A program made the translations under genes and the position numbers. Positions 43,583 to 51,910 of a DNA stretch of 64,000 bases are shown in pieces. How positions within the stretch are numbered: the first letter of the stretch is position 1; each line of letters starts with the position of its first letter. The DNA lies in assembly GCA_934454655.1 (NCBI GenBank), contig CAKSFK010000005.1, positions 8,856 to 72,855 on the forward strand, given 5' to 3'. Origin of the DNA: an uncultured Eubacteriales bacterium (GTDB lineage: Bacteria > Bacillota > Clostridia > Oscillospirales > Acutalibacteraceae). Under the pieces are notes generated by a model. The model was given only the letters and a program-made list of their open reading frames with translations, made no database searches and was not told the DNA's origin.

Positions 43583-43648
43583 ATGGCGCCGCGGTCAAAG
43601 AAAATTCGCGCTCCAAGCGATAATTTTCTTTGGGTACCGCAAGAGTAA
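43583..43648 (+). CDS. Possible 21-residue peptide ORF in the repeat-bounded unit
   Basis: ATG 43583 is preceded by AAAGGAG at a seven-base spacing and opens a 21-codon frame that begins MAPRSKKIRAPSDN and ends in VPQE. The good ribosome binding site is the only support. It may be a real micro-peptide, or the leader of a longer gene lost from this element. Confidence 0.35.
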   Translation: MAPRSKKIRAPSDNFLWVPQE

Positions 43649-43700
43649 GGAGTGCAGTCCGAAAATCTTTGATTTTCGAGCGAACGGCATCCCCACGGGG

Positions 43701-43727
43701 GAGCGTGTCGACTTTTTCGACACGCTC
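43701..43727. other. Perfect 11-bp hairpin next to the inner direct repeat
   Basis: GAGCGTGTCGA (43701-43711) and TCGACACGCTC (43717-43727) pair exactly around CTTTT, overlapping the first two bases of the inner direct repeat. No T run follows on the plus strand. Confidence 0.75.
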
Positions 43728-44667
43728 ACGTCCGCTTTTCAATTATGAAACGCGGGCGTTTTTTTGTTTCAAGATATATTTTCCCGACGTATTCGCCTAT
43801 AATGCCTATGCTTAGAAGCTGTATTCCGCTTAAAAAGCATATAACGCTTATAATCGAAGCCCAGCCCGCAACGGTATGACCGCACAGATATGTTACAACG
43901 GACCATATTATTCCGATAAAGCTGAGCAGAGCGACAATAAAGCCAAAGCCTGTTATAAGCCGCAGCGGCTTTATGGAAAGGCTTGTTATACCGTCTGCGG
44001 CAAGGAGAAACATTTTTTTCAGAGAATAATGGCTTTTGCCGGCAAGCCTTTCGCGGCGCTCATAATAAACACAGGTGCTTTTAAAACCTACAAGCGGCAC
44101 CATTCCGCGCAGGAATATGTTAACTTCCTTAAAATTTGAAAACTCTTTCAATACCCGTGAGGACATAAGTCTGTAATCGGCGTGGTTATATACAACGCTT
44201 GCGCCCATTTTGTTTAAAAGCTTATAAAAGCACTGCGCCGACGTGCGCTTAAAGAACGTATCTGTTTTGCGGTCGGAGCGGACTCCGTACACAATTTCGG
44301 CACCGTTTAAATATTCGTCAACCATAGCGTCCATTGCGTTAATGTCGTCCTGACCGTCGCAGTCAATGCTTATTGTAATATCGCAAACATTCTCAGCCTC
44401 GGTAAGACCCGCAAGCAGCGCGTTCTGATGCCCTCGGTTGCGGCTCAGCGATATTCCGGTAAAAACGCTGTCCTTTGCCGAAAGCTTTTCTATCAGCTCC
44501 CATGTGGCGTCCTTACTGCCGTCGTCAACAAACATTATGCGGCTTTTATCGCTTATTTTCCCACCGTCCGCCAAACTGCGTATTTTCTCTGAAAACATCG
44601 GAGCGGTAACAGGCAGAACCTTCTCCTCGTTATAGCAGGGAATTACAACGTACAAAACAGGTTTCAT
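43726..44667 (-). CDS. Family 2 glycosyltransferase, polyprenyl-phosphate type, membrane anchored
   Basis: The protein has 313 residues. The GT-A catalytic domain shows YVVIPCYNEEKVLPVT, FVDDGSKDATWELIEKL, SLSRNRGHQNALLAGL and SIDCDGQDD (the DxD-like metal site). Two C-terminal transmembrane helices (about 232-255 and 265-290) are followed by YVGKIYLETKKRPRF. This is the GtrB/DPM1-like layout that loads a sugar onto undecaprenyl phosphate at the inner face of the membrane. The last ten codons lie within a 32-bp repeat that recurs 371 bases downstream. Confidence 0.9.
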   Translation of the reverse strand: MKPVLYVVIPCYNEEKVLPVTAPMFSEKIRSLADGGKISDKSRIMFVDDGSKDATWELIEKLSAKDSVFTGISLSRNRGHQNALLAGLTEAENVCDITISIDCDGQDDINAMDAMVDEYLNGAEIVYGVRSDRKTDTFFKRTSAQCFYKLLNKMGASVVYNHADYRLMSSRVLKEFSNFKEVNIFLRGMVPLVGFKSTCVYYERRERLAGKSHYSLKKMFLLAADGITSLSIKPLRLITGFGFIVALLSFIGIIWSVVTYLCGHTVAGWASIISVICFLSGIQLLSIGIIGEYVGKIYLETKKRPRFIIEKRT

Positions 44668-44680
44668 TTTTTACATTCAC

Positions 44681-45622
44681 CTACATAATAAATGCTGCCG
44701 TAATTGCCGGCAGATACTGAACGGCAAGCGTTCCTATCAGGAATAAAAATATGTTTACTCCGCCCTTTTTGCGGTAGTCGTCGTCCATATCTTCGCTTTC
44801 CGCGCGAATCTTTTTTATTGAGTCTACGGTGTAATTTTTGTAAAAATAATCGCCGAGTACTCCTAAAACAAAGCGTACTGCCATATTAAGCAGAAATCCT
44901 ATTGCCGCCGCAATTAAAATTCCCAAACCGAGCTTCGGCAGATTTTGCGAAACAACATCGGCTGCCTGCACATAATTTTCGGCGTCGGCAAGTCCCGCAT
45001 TGTAAAGCACGCGGGTAATCGGCAGGTATAAAAGACTTGAAGTAACCGCAAGCAGTCCGCTTACAATGCCCGTTTTATACATTTTTCTTGAAAGCGCCCA
45101 TCCGTAGGGGAACAAAAACGCCGCCCAGTTCCAAGAGGAACGGTTCTTGCGGTTAAGTACCGCAAATTTCGGTATATAACGGCGTGTGTTTACCGCAACA
45201 AACCGCTTTGCTTCGTCCGCGGTGACGCCGTCGCCGATGTCGTAATCAGCCGGCACGCCTCCCAGAAAATCAAAGCTTTCAAAGCTGCCGCCCGCCTTTG
45301 CAATGTTCGGCGCACCGCATTTCGGGCAGAAGTTGAGCGAAAAATCGTATTTTTCGCGGCACATACGGCAGGTTATCCGTCCGTCAACCTCTTCCGGCTC
45401 GGGGGTTCCGCCGTTTTCTTCGGCTCTTTCACGTTCGGCGGCTTTAACCTTATCATACTGTTTGTCCGTTCCGTGAAATTGCTCCAGGGCGCAGTGTCCC
45501 AGTTCGTTATAACATTCCCTGTGGTGGGGCGCGCCGCAAACAGGGCAGTAAACAACGTCATCTTCGGGGAAAAGGTATGCCTGACACCTTACGCAGGATT
45601 CACCTTTTGTGTTAAGACTCAT
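44681..45622 (-). CDS. RING-like zinc-finger and DUF2628 membrane protein
   Basis: The protein has 313 residues. The N-terminus carries a prokaryotic RING-like finger (CVRCQAYLFPEDDVVYCPVCG and HHRECYNELGHC, residues 10-43), and a second zinc ribbon is at about 85-105 (CRMCREKYDFSLNFCPKCG). A charged linker leads to the DUF2628-type region (WNWAAFLFPYGWALSRKMYK) and four transmembrane helices. Such proteins are widespread in Clostridia without a known role. The start overlaps the stop of the Nudix gene (ATGA). Confidence 0.78.
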   Translation of the reverse strand: MSLNTKGESCVRCQAYLFPEDDVVYCPVCGAPHHRECYNELGHCALEQFHGTDKQYDKVKAAERERAEENGGTPEPEEVDGRITCRMCREKYDFSLNFCPKCGAPNIAKAGGSFESFDFLGGVPADYDIGDGVTADEAKRFVAVNTRRYIPKFAVLNRKNRSSWNWAAFLFPYGWALSRKMYKTGIVSGLLAVTSSLLYLPITRVLYNAGLADAENYVQAADVVSQNLPKLGLGILIAAAIGFLLNMAVRFVLGVLGDYFYKNYTVDSIKKIRAESEDMDDDYRKKGGVNIFLFLIGTLAVQYLPAITAAFIM

Positions 45623-46137
45623 ATAATGGCTCCTCTGTATTCGTCAATTTTTTTAAAGATCACTTCGTAATATTCCTTGCCGTAATTATGGAAACGCCCT
45701 TCGGCTATCATAGTCTTAAGTTCGGTTGCCGTGACCCACTTCGCCTCGGCGACTTCCGAGGTTTGGAGAGTAAGACCCTCCGCAGGTGTGTCGCAGTGTG
45801 TTATCCATACGTCAAGAAGGGAATTGCGGCGCTTTATTCTGGTGAGTTTTTTTATGCCGTCGGGCGTTGTCTTAATTCCGAGTTCTTCAAACAGCTCGCG
45901 CCTTGCGGCAGTTACCGAATCCTCACCCGAAATCGCCGCTCCGCCGGTTGCCGCCCATTCGCCGGGCATAAGCTTTTTGTCGTCAGCGCGGCGCTGTATT
46001 AAAATCCTGCCGCTTCCCGAAATTATCCAAATGTGAACAACAAGGTGGTATTCGCCGGGCCTGAGCGCCTTTCCGCGTAGGGATGTCCTGCCGGTGCTGC
46101 GGCCGTTTTCGTCAATAATATCCCAAATTTCAATCAT
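45619..46137 (-). CDS. Nudix hydrolase
   Basis: The protein has 172 residues from the ATG at 46137; a TTG at 46152 is possible but has no spaced binding site. The Nudix box G-x5-E-x7-RELxEELG is complete (AISGEDSVTAARRELFEELG, about residues 68-87). The overall opening IWDIIDENGRSTGRTSLRGK and VHIWIISGSGRILIQRR resembles the isopentenyl-diphosphate isomerase-like branch of Nudix proteins. The substrate is unknown. It overlaps both neighbours by a few bases. Confidence 0.85.
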   Translation of the reverse strand: MIEIWDIIDENGRSTGRTSLRGKALRPGEYHLVVHIWIISGSGRILIQRRADDKKLMPGEWAATGGAAISGEDSVTAARRELFEELGIKTTPDGIKKLTRIKRRNSLLDVWITHCDTPAEGLTLQTSEVAEAKWVTATELKTMIAEGRFHNYGKEYYEVIFKKIDEYRGAII

Positions 46138-46801
46138 ATCTTTTTCCGGCAATTTCTCCGCTTTTTTTGTAAATGCTGTTCGGCGGGATAACGCCGCGCA
46201 CCATTGAAAGCGGGTATATGTTTGTGTTTTTTCCTACAACCGTTCCGGGGTTAAGCACCGTGCCGCACCCAACCTCGACAAAGTCACCGAGTACCGCACC
46301 CATTTTTTTAAGCCCGGTTTCAAGCGTTTCACCGCCGTTTTTAATAACCACCGGCGTTTTGTCGGACTTGACGTTTGAGGTTATAGACCCGGCGCCCATA
46401 TGCGAGCGGAAGCCCAAAACGGAGTCGCCCACATAATTGTAGTGCGGCACCTGAACGCTGCCGATAAGCACAACGTTTTTAAGCTCGGTTGAATTGCCCA
46501 CAACGCAGTCATTGCCTACAAGCGCATTGCCGCGTATAAACGCGCAGTGCCTCACCTGTGTTCTTTCGCCGATTATGCAAGGTCCTGTAATGCTTGCGCT
46601 GTCCGCCACTACGGCGGACTTTGCAATCCAGATGTTCTCGCCCCTTTGCTCGTAAATTTCGGGGTCAAGCTCCGTTCCGGTCTTTATTATAAAATTCCCG
46701 ATTTTCGAAAACACCTCAAACGGGTAGACGGCGCCCTTTAAAAGTCCGTCGGCAAGCGTGCCGCGCATTTCAAAAAGTTCGTTTACGGTTATACCTTTCA
46801 A
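46130..46801 (-). CDS. Left-handed beta-helix (hexapeptide) nucleotidyl/acyltransferase-like protein
   Basis: The protein has 223 residues with a TTG start seven bases after AAAGGGTG. After an N-terminal cap it consists of hexapeptide coils (SAVVADSASITGPCIIGERT, VGNDCVVGNSTEL, YVGDSVLGFRSHMGAGS). It resembles the C-terminal acetyltransferase half of GlmU-like UDP-sugar pyrophosphorylases but lacks a nucleotidyltransferase half. It is the first gene of the minus-strand group that runs to the glycosyltransferase, so a role in cell-surface sugar building is plausible but unproven. Confidence 0.78.
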   Translation of the reverse strand: MKGITVNELFEMRGTLADGLLKGAVYPFEVFSKIGNFIIKTGTELDPEIYEQRGENIWIAKSAVVADSASITGPCIIGERTQVRHCAFIRGNALVGNDCVVGNSTELKNVVLIGSVQVPHYNYVGDSVLGFRSHMGAGSITSNVKSDKTPVVIKNGGETLETGLKKMGAVLGDFVEVGCGTVLNPGTVVGKNTNIYPLSMVRGVIPPNSIYKKSGEIAGKRYD

Positions 46802-46883
46802 GTTTACACACCCTTTATTTTAGATTATACCCCTTAATTATATCAGCTTTATGAATTTTTTTCAACATTTTATGTGTTGGGTA

Positions 46884-46912
46884 TTGTAAATTACGAAAAA
46901 ATATGTTAAAAT
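46884..46912 (+). promoter_or_regulatory. Promoter of the SRP RNA (and dnaX operon)
   Basis: TTGTAA (46884-46889) and TAAAAT (46907-46912) are spaced by 17 bases, about 14 bases before the RNA's first stem. Confidence 0.72.
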
Positions 46913-46925
46913 GCTTTTAAAAGAA

Positions 46926-47073
46926 GCATTGCGTCACGAAGTGTGCGAATGGGCGGGTCCTGTGCGACGGGAACCTGCGAACCATGTCAGGCGGGGAACC
47001 GAGCAGCATTAAGCGGTATTTTCCGTGCGCCGCAGTAAATCGGCTCATTCGTACACTTTATGGCGCAAGTTTT
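46926..47073 (+). ncRNA. ffs: Signal recognition particle RNA
   Basis: The conserved SRP core is visible: GAACCATGTCAGGCGGGGAA, then CCGAGCAGC and a matching descending arm ending TCATTCGTACAC. The 5' arm GTGTGCGAATG (46941-46951) pairs with CATTCGTACAC (47046-47056), and TTGCGTC with GGCGCAA, closing a long hairpin of about 145 bases followed by TTTTTT. The RNA binds Ffh and targets membrane proteins. Its place directly before dnaX is the usual Firmicutes order. A protein frame beginning at 46984 inside it is not a real dnaX start. Confidence 0.92.
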
Positions 47074-47103
47074 TTAATGACTGGGGAGAGGACGGAGCGG
47101 CAA

Positions 47104-48702
47104 ATGGCATATCAGGCACTTTACAGAAAGTACAGACCGCAGACTTTCTCTGACGTTGTAGGTCAGGAGCATATAACAAATACGCTTAAAAACGAGCTTT
47201 CGGCGGGCAAGACCGTTCACGCCTATCTTTTCACAGGCACAAGGGGTACGGGAAAGACAAGCTGTGCCAAGATCCTTGCAAAGGCGGTCAACTGCCTGTC
47301 GCCCGAGAACGGCGACCCCTGCCTTAAATGCAGCAGCTGTCTTTCGGTTGCAAGCGGCGAAAATACGGATATTGTTGAAATTGACGCCGCGTCCAACAAC
47401 AGCGTGGACAGTATAAGGGAACTGCGCGACCGCGTTGCCTTTATGCCGTCGTCCTCAAAATACCGCGTTTATATTATAGACGAGGTTCATATGCTCACAA
47501 TAAGCGCATTTAACGCACTGCTTAAAACCCTTGAAGAACCCCCGGAGCATGTTATTTTTATTCTTGCCACAACCGAGGTTCATAAGCTTCCCGCAACAAT
47601 TCTTTCACGCTGTCAGCGTTTCGATTTTAAACGAATCGACCCTGATAAGATATGTGAAAGAATACATTATATTGCCGATAAGGAGGGGCTTACGGTAAGC
47701 TCCGGTGCGGCATCGCTTATTGCCGCCGCGGCTGACGGCGGAATGAGGGATGCTCTTTCCATACTTGACCTTTGTGCCTCAGCAAAGCGTGATATCGATG
47801 AAGAAACCGTTGAAAGCGTGTGCGGTATGGCGGGCGGCGAATATCTTTTAAAGCTTGCGGAGCATATTAAAAGCCGCAACACGGAGGACGCACTTTTGCT
47901 TATTGACAGGCTTTATAACGATTCTGTGGATATGCAGCGGCTTTTAAGCGAACTTACTTCGCATTACCGCGACCTTATGGTGATAAAAACGGTTAAATCC
48001 GCAAATAAGCCGATAGTTTGCTCCACGTCTAGGCTTGAAAGGCTTAGCAGGCAGGCGGAAAATTATGATTTAAAGGACATTATGCGCGCCATTTCACTGC
48101 TTCAGGCGGCAAATGCCGGCATGCAAAACGGCAACCGCCGCTGTGAAATGGAAATGACGGTGATACGCCTTTGCTCACCCGAGCTTATGACCGATACGGC
48201 GTCGCTTGAACGCAGAATTTCGGCACTGGAGAGCGGAATTGTAAAACCTGCCGCGGCGGCTGCACCCGTGACGCCCGAACAGACAGCCGAGAATGCTCCC
48301 GATACCGACAGCAACCCTGCGGACGGCGAGGAAATTCCGCTGCCCGAAGAACCGGGTGCGGTTAGTGAAACTCAAAGCAGACCGAGCGGAGAGCTTATAA
48401 GGGTTGAACAGTGGGGAGAAATACAACAGATTTTAAAGCAGACGTGCCAACCTATAGCAGGCGTGCTTAATGGCTCTTCGGCTTATATAAAGGGTCAGTA
48501 TCTGCTTATTGACGCACCGAATACAATGTTTAAATCTCTTGTTAACAGCAAAAATGCCTATTACAGGGACAGTATAAGAAAAGCGGCACAGACGGTTCTG
48601 GGCGGCGTTTATAAGTTAGGACCTTACTCACCGCCGTCAAAGCGTGAAGAAAAAGACCCGCTCGCCGTTTTGGCGGATAAGCTTAAAAATTTTGAGGTAT
48701 AG
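47104..48702 (+). CDS. dnaX: DNA polymerase III gamma/tau subunit
   Basis: The protein has 532 residues from ATG 47104 after a GGAG site. The AAA+ clamp-loader domain opens with MAYQALYRKYRPQTFSDVVG and carries Walker A GTRGTGKTSCAK, a zinc module (CLKCSSCLS), Walker B IIDEVHML and LKTLEEPPEHVIFILATTE. A C-terminal tau-like extension with a Pro/Ala/Glu linker (about 395-450) reaches the polymerase. It loads sliding clamps and couples the two polymerases at the fork. Confidence 0.97.
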   Translation: MAYQALYRKYRPQTFSDVVGQEHITNTLKNELSAGKTVHAYLFTGTRGTGKTSCAKILAKAVNCLSPENGDPCLKCSSCLSVASGENTDIVEIDAASNNSVDSIRELRDRVAFMPSSSKYRVYIIDEVHMLTISAFNALLKTLEEPPEHVIFILATTEVHKLPATILSRCQRFDFKRIDPDKICERIHYIADKEGLTVSSGAASLIAAAADGGMRDALSILDLCASAKRDIDEETVESVCGMAGGEYLLKLAEHIKSRNTEDALLLIDRLYNDSVDMQRLLSELTSHYRDLMVIKTVKSANKPIVCSTSRLERLSRQAENYDLKDIMRAISLLQAANAGMQNGNRRCEMEMTVIRLCSPELMTDTASLERRISALESGIVKPAAAAAPVTPEQTAENAPDTDSNPADGEEIPLPEEPGAVSETQSRPSGELIRVEQWGEIQQILKQTCQPIAGVLNGSSAYIKGQYLLIDAPNTMFKSLVNSKNAYYRDSIRKAAQTVLGGVYKLGPYSPPSKREEKDPLAVLADKLKNFEV

Positions 48703-48713
48703 GAGAAAATATA

Positions 48714-49055
48714 ATGAAAGTAAGATTACCAGGCTCCGGAGGACCCGGAAATATGCAGCAGATGTTAAAACAGGCGCAGAAAATGCAGCAGGATATGGCG
48801 GCTTTGCAGGATGACCTTGAGCAAAGAGAGTTTACAGGCACTGCGGGGGGCGACTCCGTAACCGTTACGGTTGACGGTAAGCACACGGTTAAATCAATAA
48901 CCGTTAAGCCCGAAATAATAGACCCCGAGGACGCGGAGATGCTGGAGGACCTTTTAACCGTTGCCGTGAATGAGGCAATCGGCAAGGCAATCAAGACATC
49001 GGAGGACGAAATGGGCGCTATCACCGGCGGAATGAATATGCCGGGTCTGTTTTAA
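48714..49055 (+). CDS. ybaB: YbaB/EbfC nucleoid-associated protein
   Basis: The protein has 113 residues. It starts with a flexible Gly-rich segment then NMQQMLKQAQKMQQDMAALQ, the family hallmark, and ends with PGLF. It forms tweezer-like dimers that bind DNA without strict sequence preference. It sits between dnaX and recR, the conserved position, and follows AGGAGAAA. Confidence 0.95.
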   Translation: MKVRLPGSGGPGNMQQMLKQAQKMQQDMAALQDDLEQREFTGTAGGDSVTVTVDGKHTVKSITVKPEIIDPEDAEMLEDLLTVAVNEAIGKAIKTSEDEMGAITGGMNMPGLF

Positions 49056-49057
49056 AA

Positions 49058-49657
49058 ATGGCAGGCAGTATCGTACCGCTTAACGAGCTTATAGCTCAGT
49101 TTGAAAGACTGCCGGGAATAGGCAAAAAGACGGCGCAAAGGTTAAGCTATAATATTTTGGAACAGCCGCCCGAATTTGCCGAGCGGTTTGCCGCGGCGGT
49201 TTTGAACGCGCGTAAAAAAATCCATTTTTGCGGTGTTTGTCAGGCACTTACGGATGAGGACGTTTGCAGTATCTGTCGGGACGGAGGACGTGACAAAAGC
49301 GTTATATGCGTTGTGGCAGAACCCAAGGACGTTATGGCTTTTGAGCGCACCCGTGAATATAACGGGTTATACCACGTTCTGCACGGCGTAATATCGCCCC
49401 TGGACGGCATAACTCCCGATAAGCTTCGTATTAAGGAGCTTATGGCAAGGCTTGCGTCGGGCGAGGTTAAGGAAATAATTATGGCAACAAACCCCACGGT
49501 TGAGGGGGAGGCTACCGCAAGTTACCTTTCACGTATGATAAAGCCTATGGGCGTCAGGGTGACCCGCTTGGCATACGGAATACCCGTAGGCGGCGACCTT
49601 GAATATGCCGATGAATTTACCCTTGCGCGCGCCTTAGAGGGACGGAACGAGATATGA
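49058..49657 (+). CDS. recR: Recombination protein RecR
   Basis: The protein has 199 residues. It contains the helix-hairpin-helix (FERLPGIGKKTAQRLSYNIL), the four-Cys zinc finger (CGVCQALTDEDVCSIC), and the TOPRIM domain (VICVVAEPKDVMAFE, ATNPTVEGEATASYL). The C-terminal phrase RLAYGIPVGGDLEYAD is diagnostic. It works with RecF and RecO in loading RecA at gaps. It is spaced two bases from ybaB and overlaps the DUF896 gene. Confidence 0.97.
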   Translation: MAGSIVPLNELIAQFERLPGIGKKTAQRLSYNILEQPPEFAERFAAAVLNARKKIHFCGVCQALTDEDVCSICRDGGRDKSVICVVAEPKDVMAFERTREYNGLYHVLHGVISPLDGITPDKLRIKELMARLASGEVKEIIMATNPTVEGEATASYLSRMIKPMGVRVTRLAYGIPVGGDLEYADEFTLARALEGRNEI

Positions 49658-49872
49658 CGGAAGAAAAAATAAAGCGTATAAACGAGCTTGCCCGAAAACA
49701 AAAGGCAGAGGGACTCAGCGAGGAGGAAAAAGCAGAGCAGTACAGGCTCAGGCGTGAATATATTGAGTCGTACAAGCGCAGCCTTGTGACTCAGCTTGAG
49801 AACACATATATACTCGAACCGGACGGCACTAAGCGAAAGGTGAAGCGTAAAGATGAAAATACTGATAACTGA
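49654..49872 (+). CDS. DUF896 (YnzC-like) small protein
   Basis: The protein has 72 residues. It reads MTEEKIKRINELARKQKAEG, then LSEEEKAEQYRLRREYIESY and LENTYILEPDGTKRKVK, the two-helix DUF896 family, which includes SOS-associated small proteins of Bacillus such as YnzC and YneB's neighbours. The function is unknown. It overlaps recR by four bases and the next gene by 20 bases. Confidence 0.88.
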   Translation: MTEEKIKRINELARKQKAEGLSEEEKAEQYRLRREYIESYKRSLVTQLENTYILEPDGTKRKVKRKDENTDN

Positions 49873-50803
49873 CTGTGCGACGCTTAAATCGAACAATGAC
49901 TTAAACCTTGATGTTTTAAAAAAATTCGGCGAAGTAACGGAGTTTGACAATATACCGCACAGTGAACTTAAAAACGCGGTTAAGAATACGGATATAATCC
50001 TTTGCAACAAAACGGTTATTGACACTGAGATTATGGAGGCTGCCGAAAAGCTTAAATATATCGGGCTTTTCGCAACCGGATATAATAATATTGACATCGG
50101 GTATGCAAAGCGGTGCGGAATAACCGTGTGCAATGCGGGCAGTTATTCTTCAAATGCCGTGGCACAGCAGGTGATAGGCTATATTTTAATGCACTACACC
50201 GGGATTATGCAGTATAACGCGTTTGTAAAGCAGGGCGGCTGGAAAAGCGCGGAGGTGTTTTCACCCCTTATATACAGCGGCGGCGAGGTTTACGGAAAGA
50301 CCCTCGGCATTGTGGGTTACGGAAATATCGGCAAAGCGGTTGAACGTGCCGCAAAGGGGCTCGGTATGCGTGTTTTGGTGCATACAAGAACCGTGCGTGA
50401 AAACGGCGAAACCGAATATACAGATTTTGATACGCTGCTTAAAAACAGTGATGTTGTGTCGCTGCACTGTCCGTTAAACAATGAAACCGCGGATATTATG
50501 AATGAAAAAACGTTTGCAAAGATGAAGAACGGCGCGTTCTTTGTTAACACATCGCGCGGCGGAACCGTTGATGAGCAGGCGCTTTGCAGCGCGCTTAAGT
50601 CAGGCAAGCTGTCGGGCGCGGCGGTGGACGTTTTAAAACGTGAGCCAATGGCGGCGGACTGTGTTCTGGCAGACGCACCGAATATTATCATAACCCCGCA
50701 CACGGCGTGGGCGCCGCTTGAAACCAGAAAACGGCTTCTTTTAATTGTTGCGGATAATATTGAGGCATATTTAAACGGAACGCCGAAAAACAGGGTGGTT
50801 TAA
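49853..50803 (+). CDS. D-2-hydroxyacid dehydrogenase (glycerate/hydroxypyruvate type)
   Basis: The protein has 316 residues. The NAD-binding motif is LGIVGYGNIGKAV (about 148-160). The catalytic Arg lies in NTSRGGTVDEQAL (about 230-242), the Glu in the KREPMA segment, and the His in IIITPHTAW (about 284). It reduces or oxidises a 2-keto/2-hydroxy acid such as hydroxypyruvate or glyoxylate. It may belong to the dnaX operon tail or be read with the following GDSL gene. Confidence 0.92.
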   Translation: MKILITDCATLKSNNDLNLDVLKKFGEVTEFDNIPHSELKNAVKNTDIILCNKTVIDTEIMEAAEKLKYIGLFATGYNNIDIGYAKRCGITVCNAGSYSSNAVAQQVIGYILMHYTGIMQYNAFVKQGGWKSAEVFSPLIYSGGEVYGKTLGIVGYGNIGKAVERAAKGLGMRVLVHTRTVRENGETEYTDFDTLLKNSDVVSLHCPLNNETADIMNEKTFAKMKNGAFFVNTSRGGTVDEQALCSALKSGKLSGAAVDVLKREPMAADCVLADAPNIIITPHTAWAPLETRKRLLLIVADNIEAYLNGTPKNRVV

Positions 50804-50834
50804 CACGGCAATAATTTTCGAAGGGGTGATTGTT

Positions 50835-51875
50835 ATGAAAATAATGGAGCTTGACAAGAATTTTAACTTAGCAAATATTCCCGCTGACATTGAGGTTAAA
50901 TACTATGACGTAGACGAGAAACCGTTCGGACTTTTCGGCGTTTCTTATTATGAGGACGGCTATAAGCGTATGCCCGAGGAAGAGGCCGCAAAGGTTTCGC
51001 CGGCGGTTAAGTATATGTGCGGCAATTGTGCGGGAGGAAGAGTGACGTTCAGGACAAATTCAAAGTTTGTCGCGGTCGTCGCTAAGATGTGCAAGGTTGC
51101 AAAAATGTCGCATTTCACAACGCTCGGAAGTTGCGGCTTTGATTTGTATTCAAACGGCAGATACGCAAAATCGTTTGTGCCCGAATACGATGTTCCCGAC
51201 GATTATGACGGCATCGCAACGTTTAACGACGGCGAAATGCGCGAAATAGTTATCAATTTTCCCACATATTCGGGAGTTCGCAGCCTTATGATAGGTCTTG
51301 AACCCTCGGCTGTTGTTGAACCCTTTAACCCTTACAGAGCGGTTGCACCGATTGTGTATTACGGCTCTTCAATTACGCAGGGCGGATGCGTTTCGCGCCC
51401 GGGAAATACATATCAGGGTGAGATCGCAAGAAGAAATAAAATTGATTTTATAAATTTGGGCTTTTCGGGCAACGCAAAGGGCGAGCCGGCAATGGCCGAG
51501 TATATAGCAGGGCTTAAAATGAGCGCGTTTGTAATGGATTACGATTATAACGCCCCGAGTGTGGAACATCTGAAAAAAACGCACGAGCCGTTTTATAGGA
51601 TTATAAGAGAAAAAAATCCCGACCTGCCCGTTATAATGGTTTCAATGCCTGTTTTTATTGAGGATGGCAATACCGCAAAAAGGCGTGAAGTTATATATAA
51701 TACCTACGTCAACGCCAAAAACAGGGGAGAGAACGTAGCCTTTGTTGACGGCAAAAGCTTTTTTGACGGTGTTCCGCGTGAGTTCGGCACGGTTGACGGC
51801 TGTCACCCCAACGACTTTGGGTTTTATATGATGGCGGAAACACTCAGTAAGGTGATTAATGAAAAAATTGGTTGA
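50835..51875 (+). CDS. SGNH/GDSL-family hydrolase with N-terminal beta-sandwich
   Basis: The protein has 346 residues from ATG 50835, eight bases after AAGGGG; the GTG at 50826 overlaps that site. The N-terminal 150 residues form a beta-rich domain (GRVTFRTNSKFVAVVAKM). The SGNH core follows, with YYGSSITQGGC (Ser near residue 180), NLGFSGNAKGEP (Gly and Asn), and VDGCHPNDFGFYMMAE (Asp and His near 330). Such enzymes are usually carbohydrate esterases that remove acetyl groups. There is no signal peptide, so it may act on imported sugars. Confidence 0.85.
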   Translation: MKIMELDKNFNLANIPADIEVKYYDVDEKPFGLFGVSYYEDGYKRMPEEEAAKVSPAVKYMCGNCAGGRVTFRTNSKFVAVVAKMCKVAKMSHFTTLGSCGFDLYSNGRYAKSFVPEYDVPDDYDGIATFNDGEMREIVINFPTYSGVRSLMIGLEPSAVVEPFNPYRAVAPIVYYGSSITQGGCVSRPGNTYQGEIARRNKIDFINLGFSGNAKGEPAMAEYIAGLKMSAFVMDYDYNAPSVEHLKKTHEPFYRIIREKNPDLPVIMVSMPVFIEDGNTAKRREVIYNTYVNAKNRGENVAFVDGKSFFDGVPREFGTVDGCHPNDFGFYMMAETLSKVINEKIG

Positions 51876-51900
51876 CAAACCGACGTTAATATATTATAAT
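51872..51900 (+). promoter_or_regulatory. Promoter of the THF riboswitch-folT transcript
   Basis: TTGACA (51872-51877) and TATAAT (51895-51900) are perfect hexamers spaced by 17 bases. The -35 overlaps the stop codon of the GDSL gene. Confidence 0.9.
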
Positions 51901-51910
51901 GAACGAAAAT

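Noticed and set aside
43347..43748. A 133-codon plus-strand frame across the repeat-bounded unit
   Set aside because: It runs through both direct repeats and three hairpins, and the translation shows no domain. The hairpins and repeats explain the sequence better.
46984..47103. An extended N-terminus for DnaX beginning at 46984
   Set aside because: These codons overlap the SRP RNA. The normal DnaX start with a ribosome binding site is at 47104.
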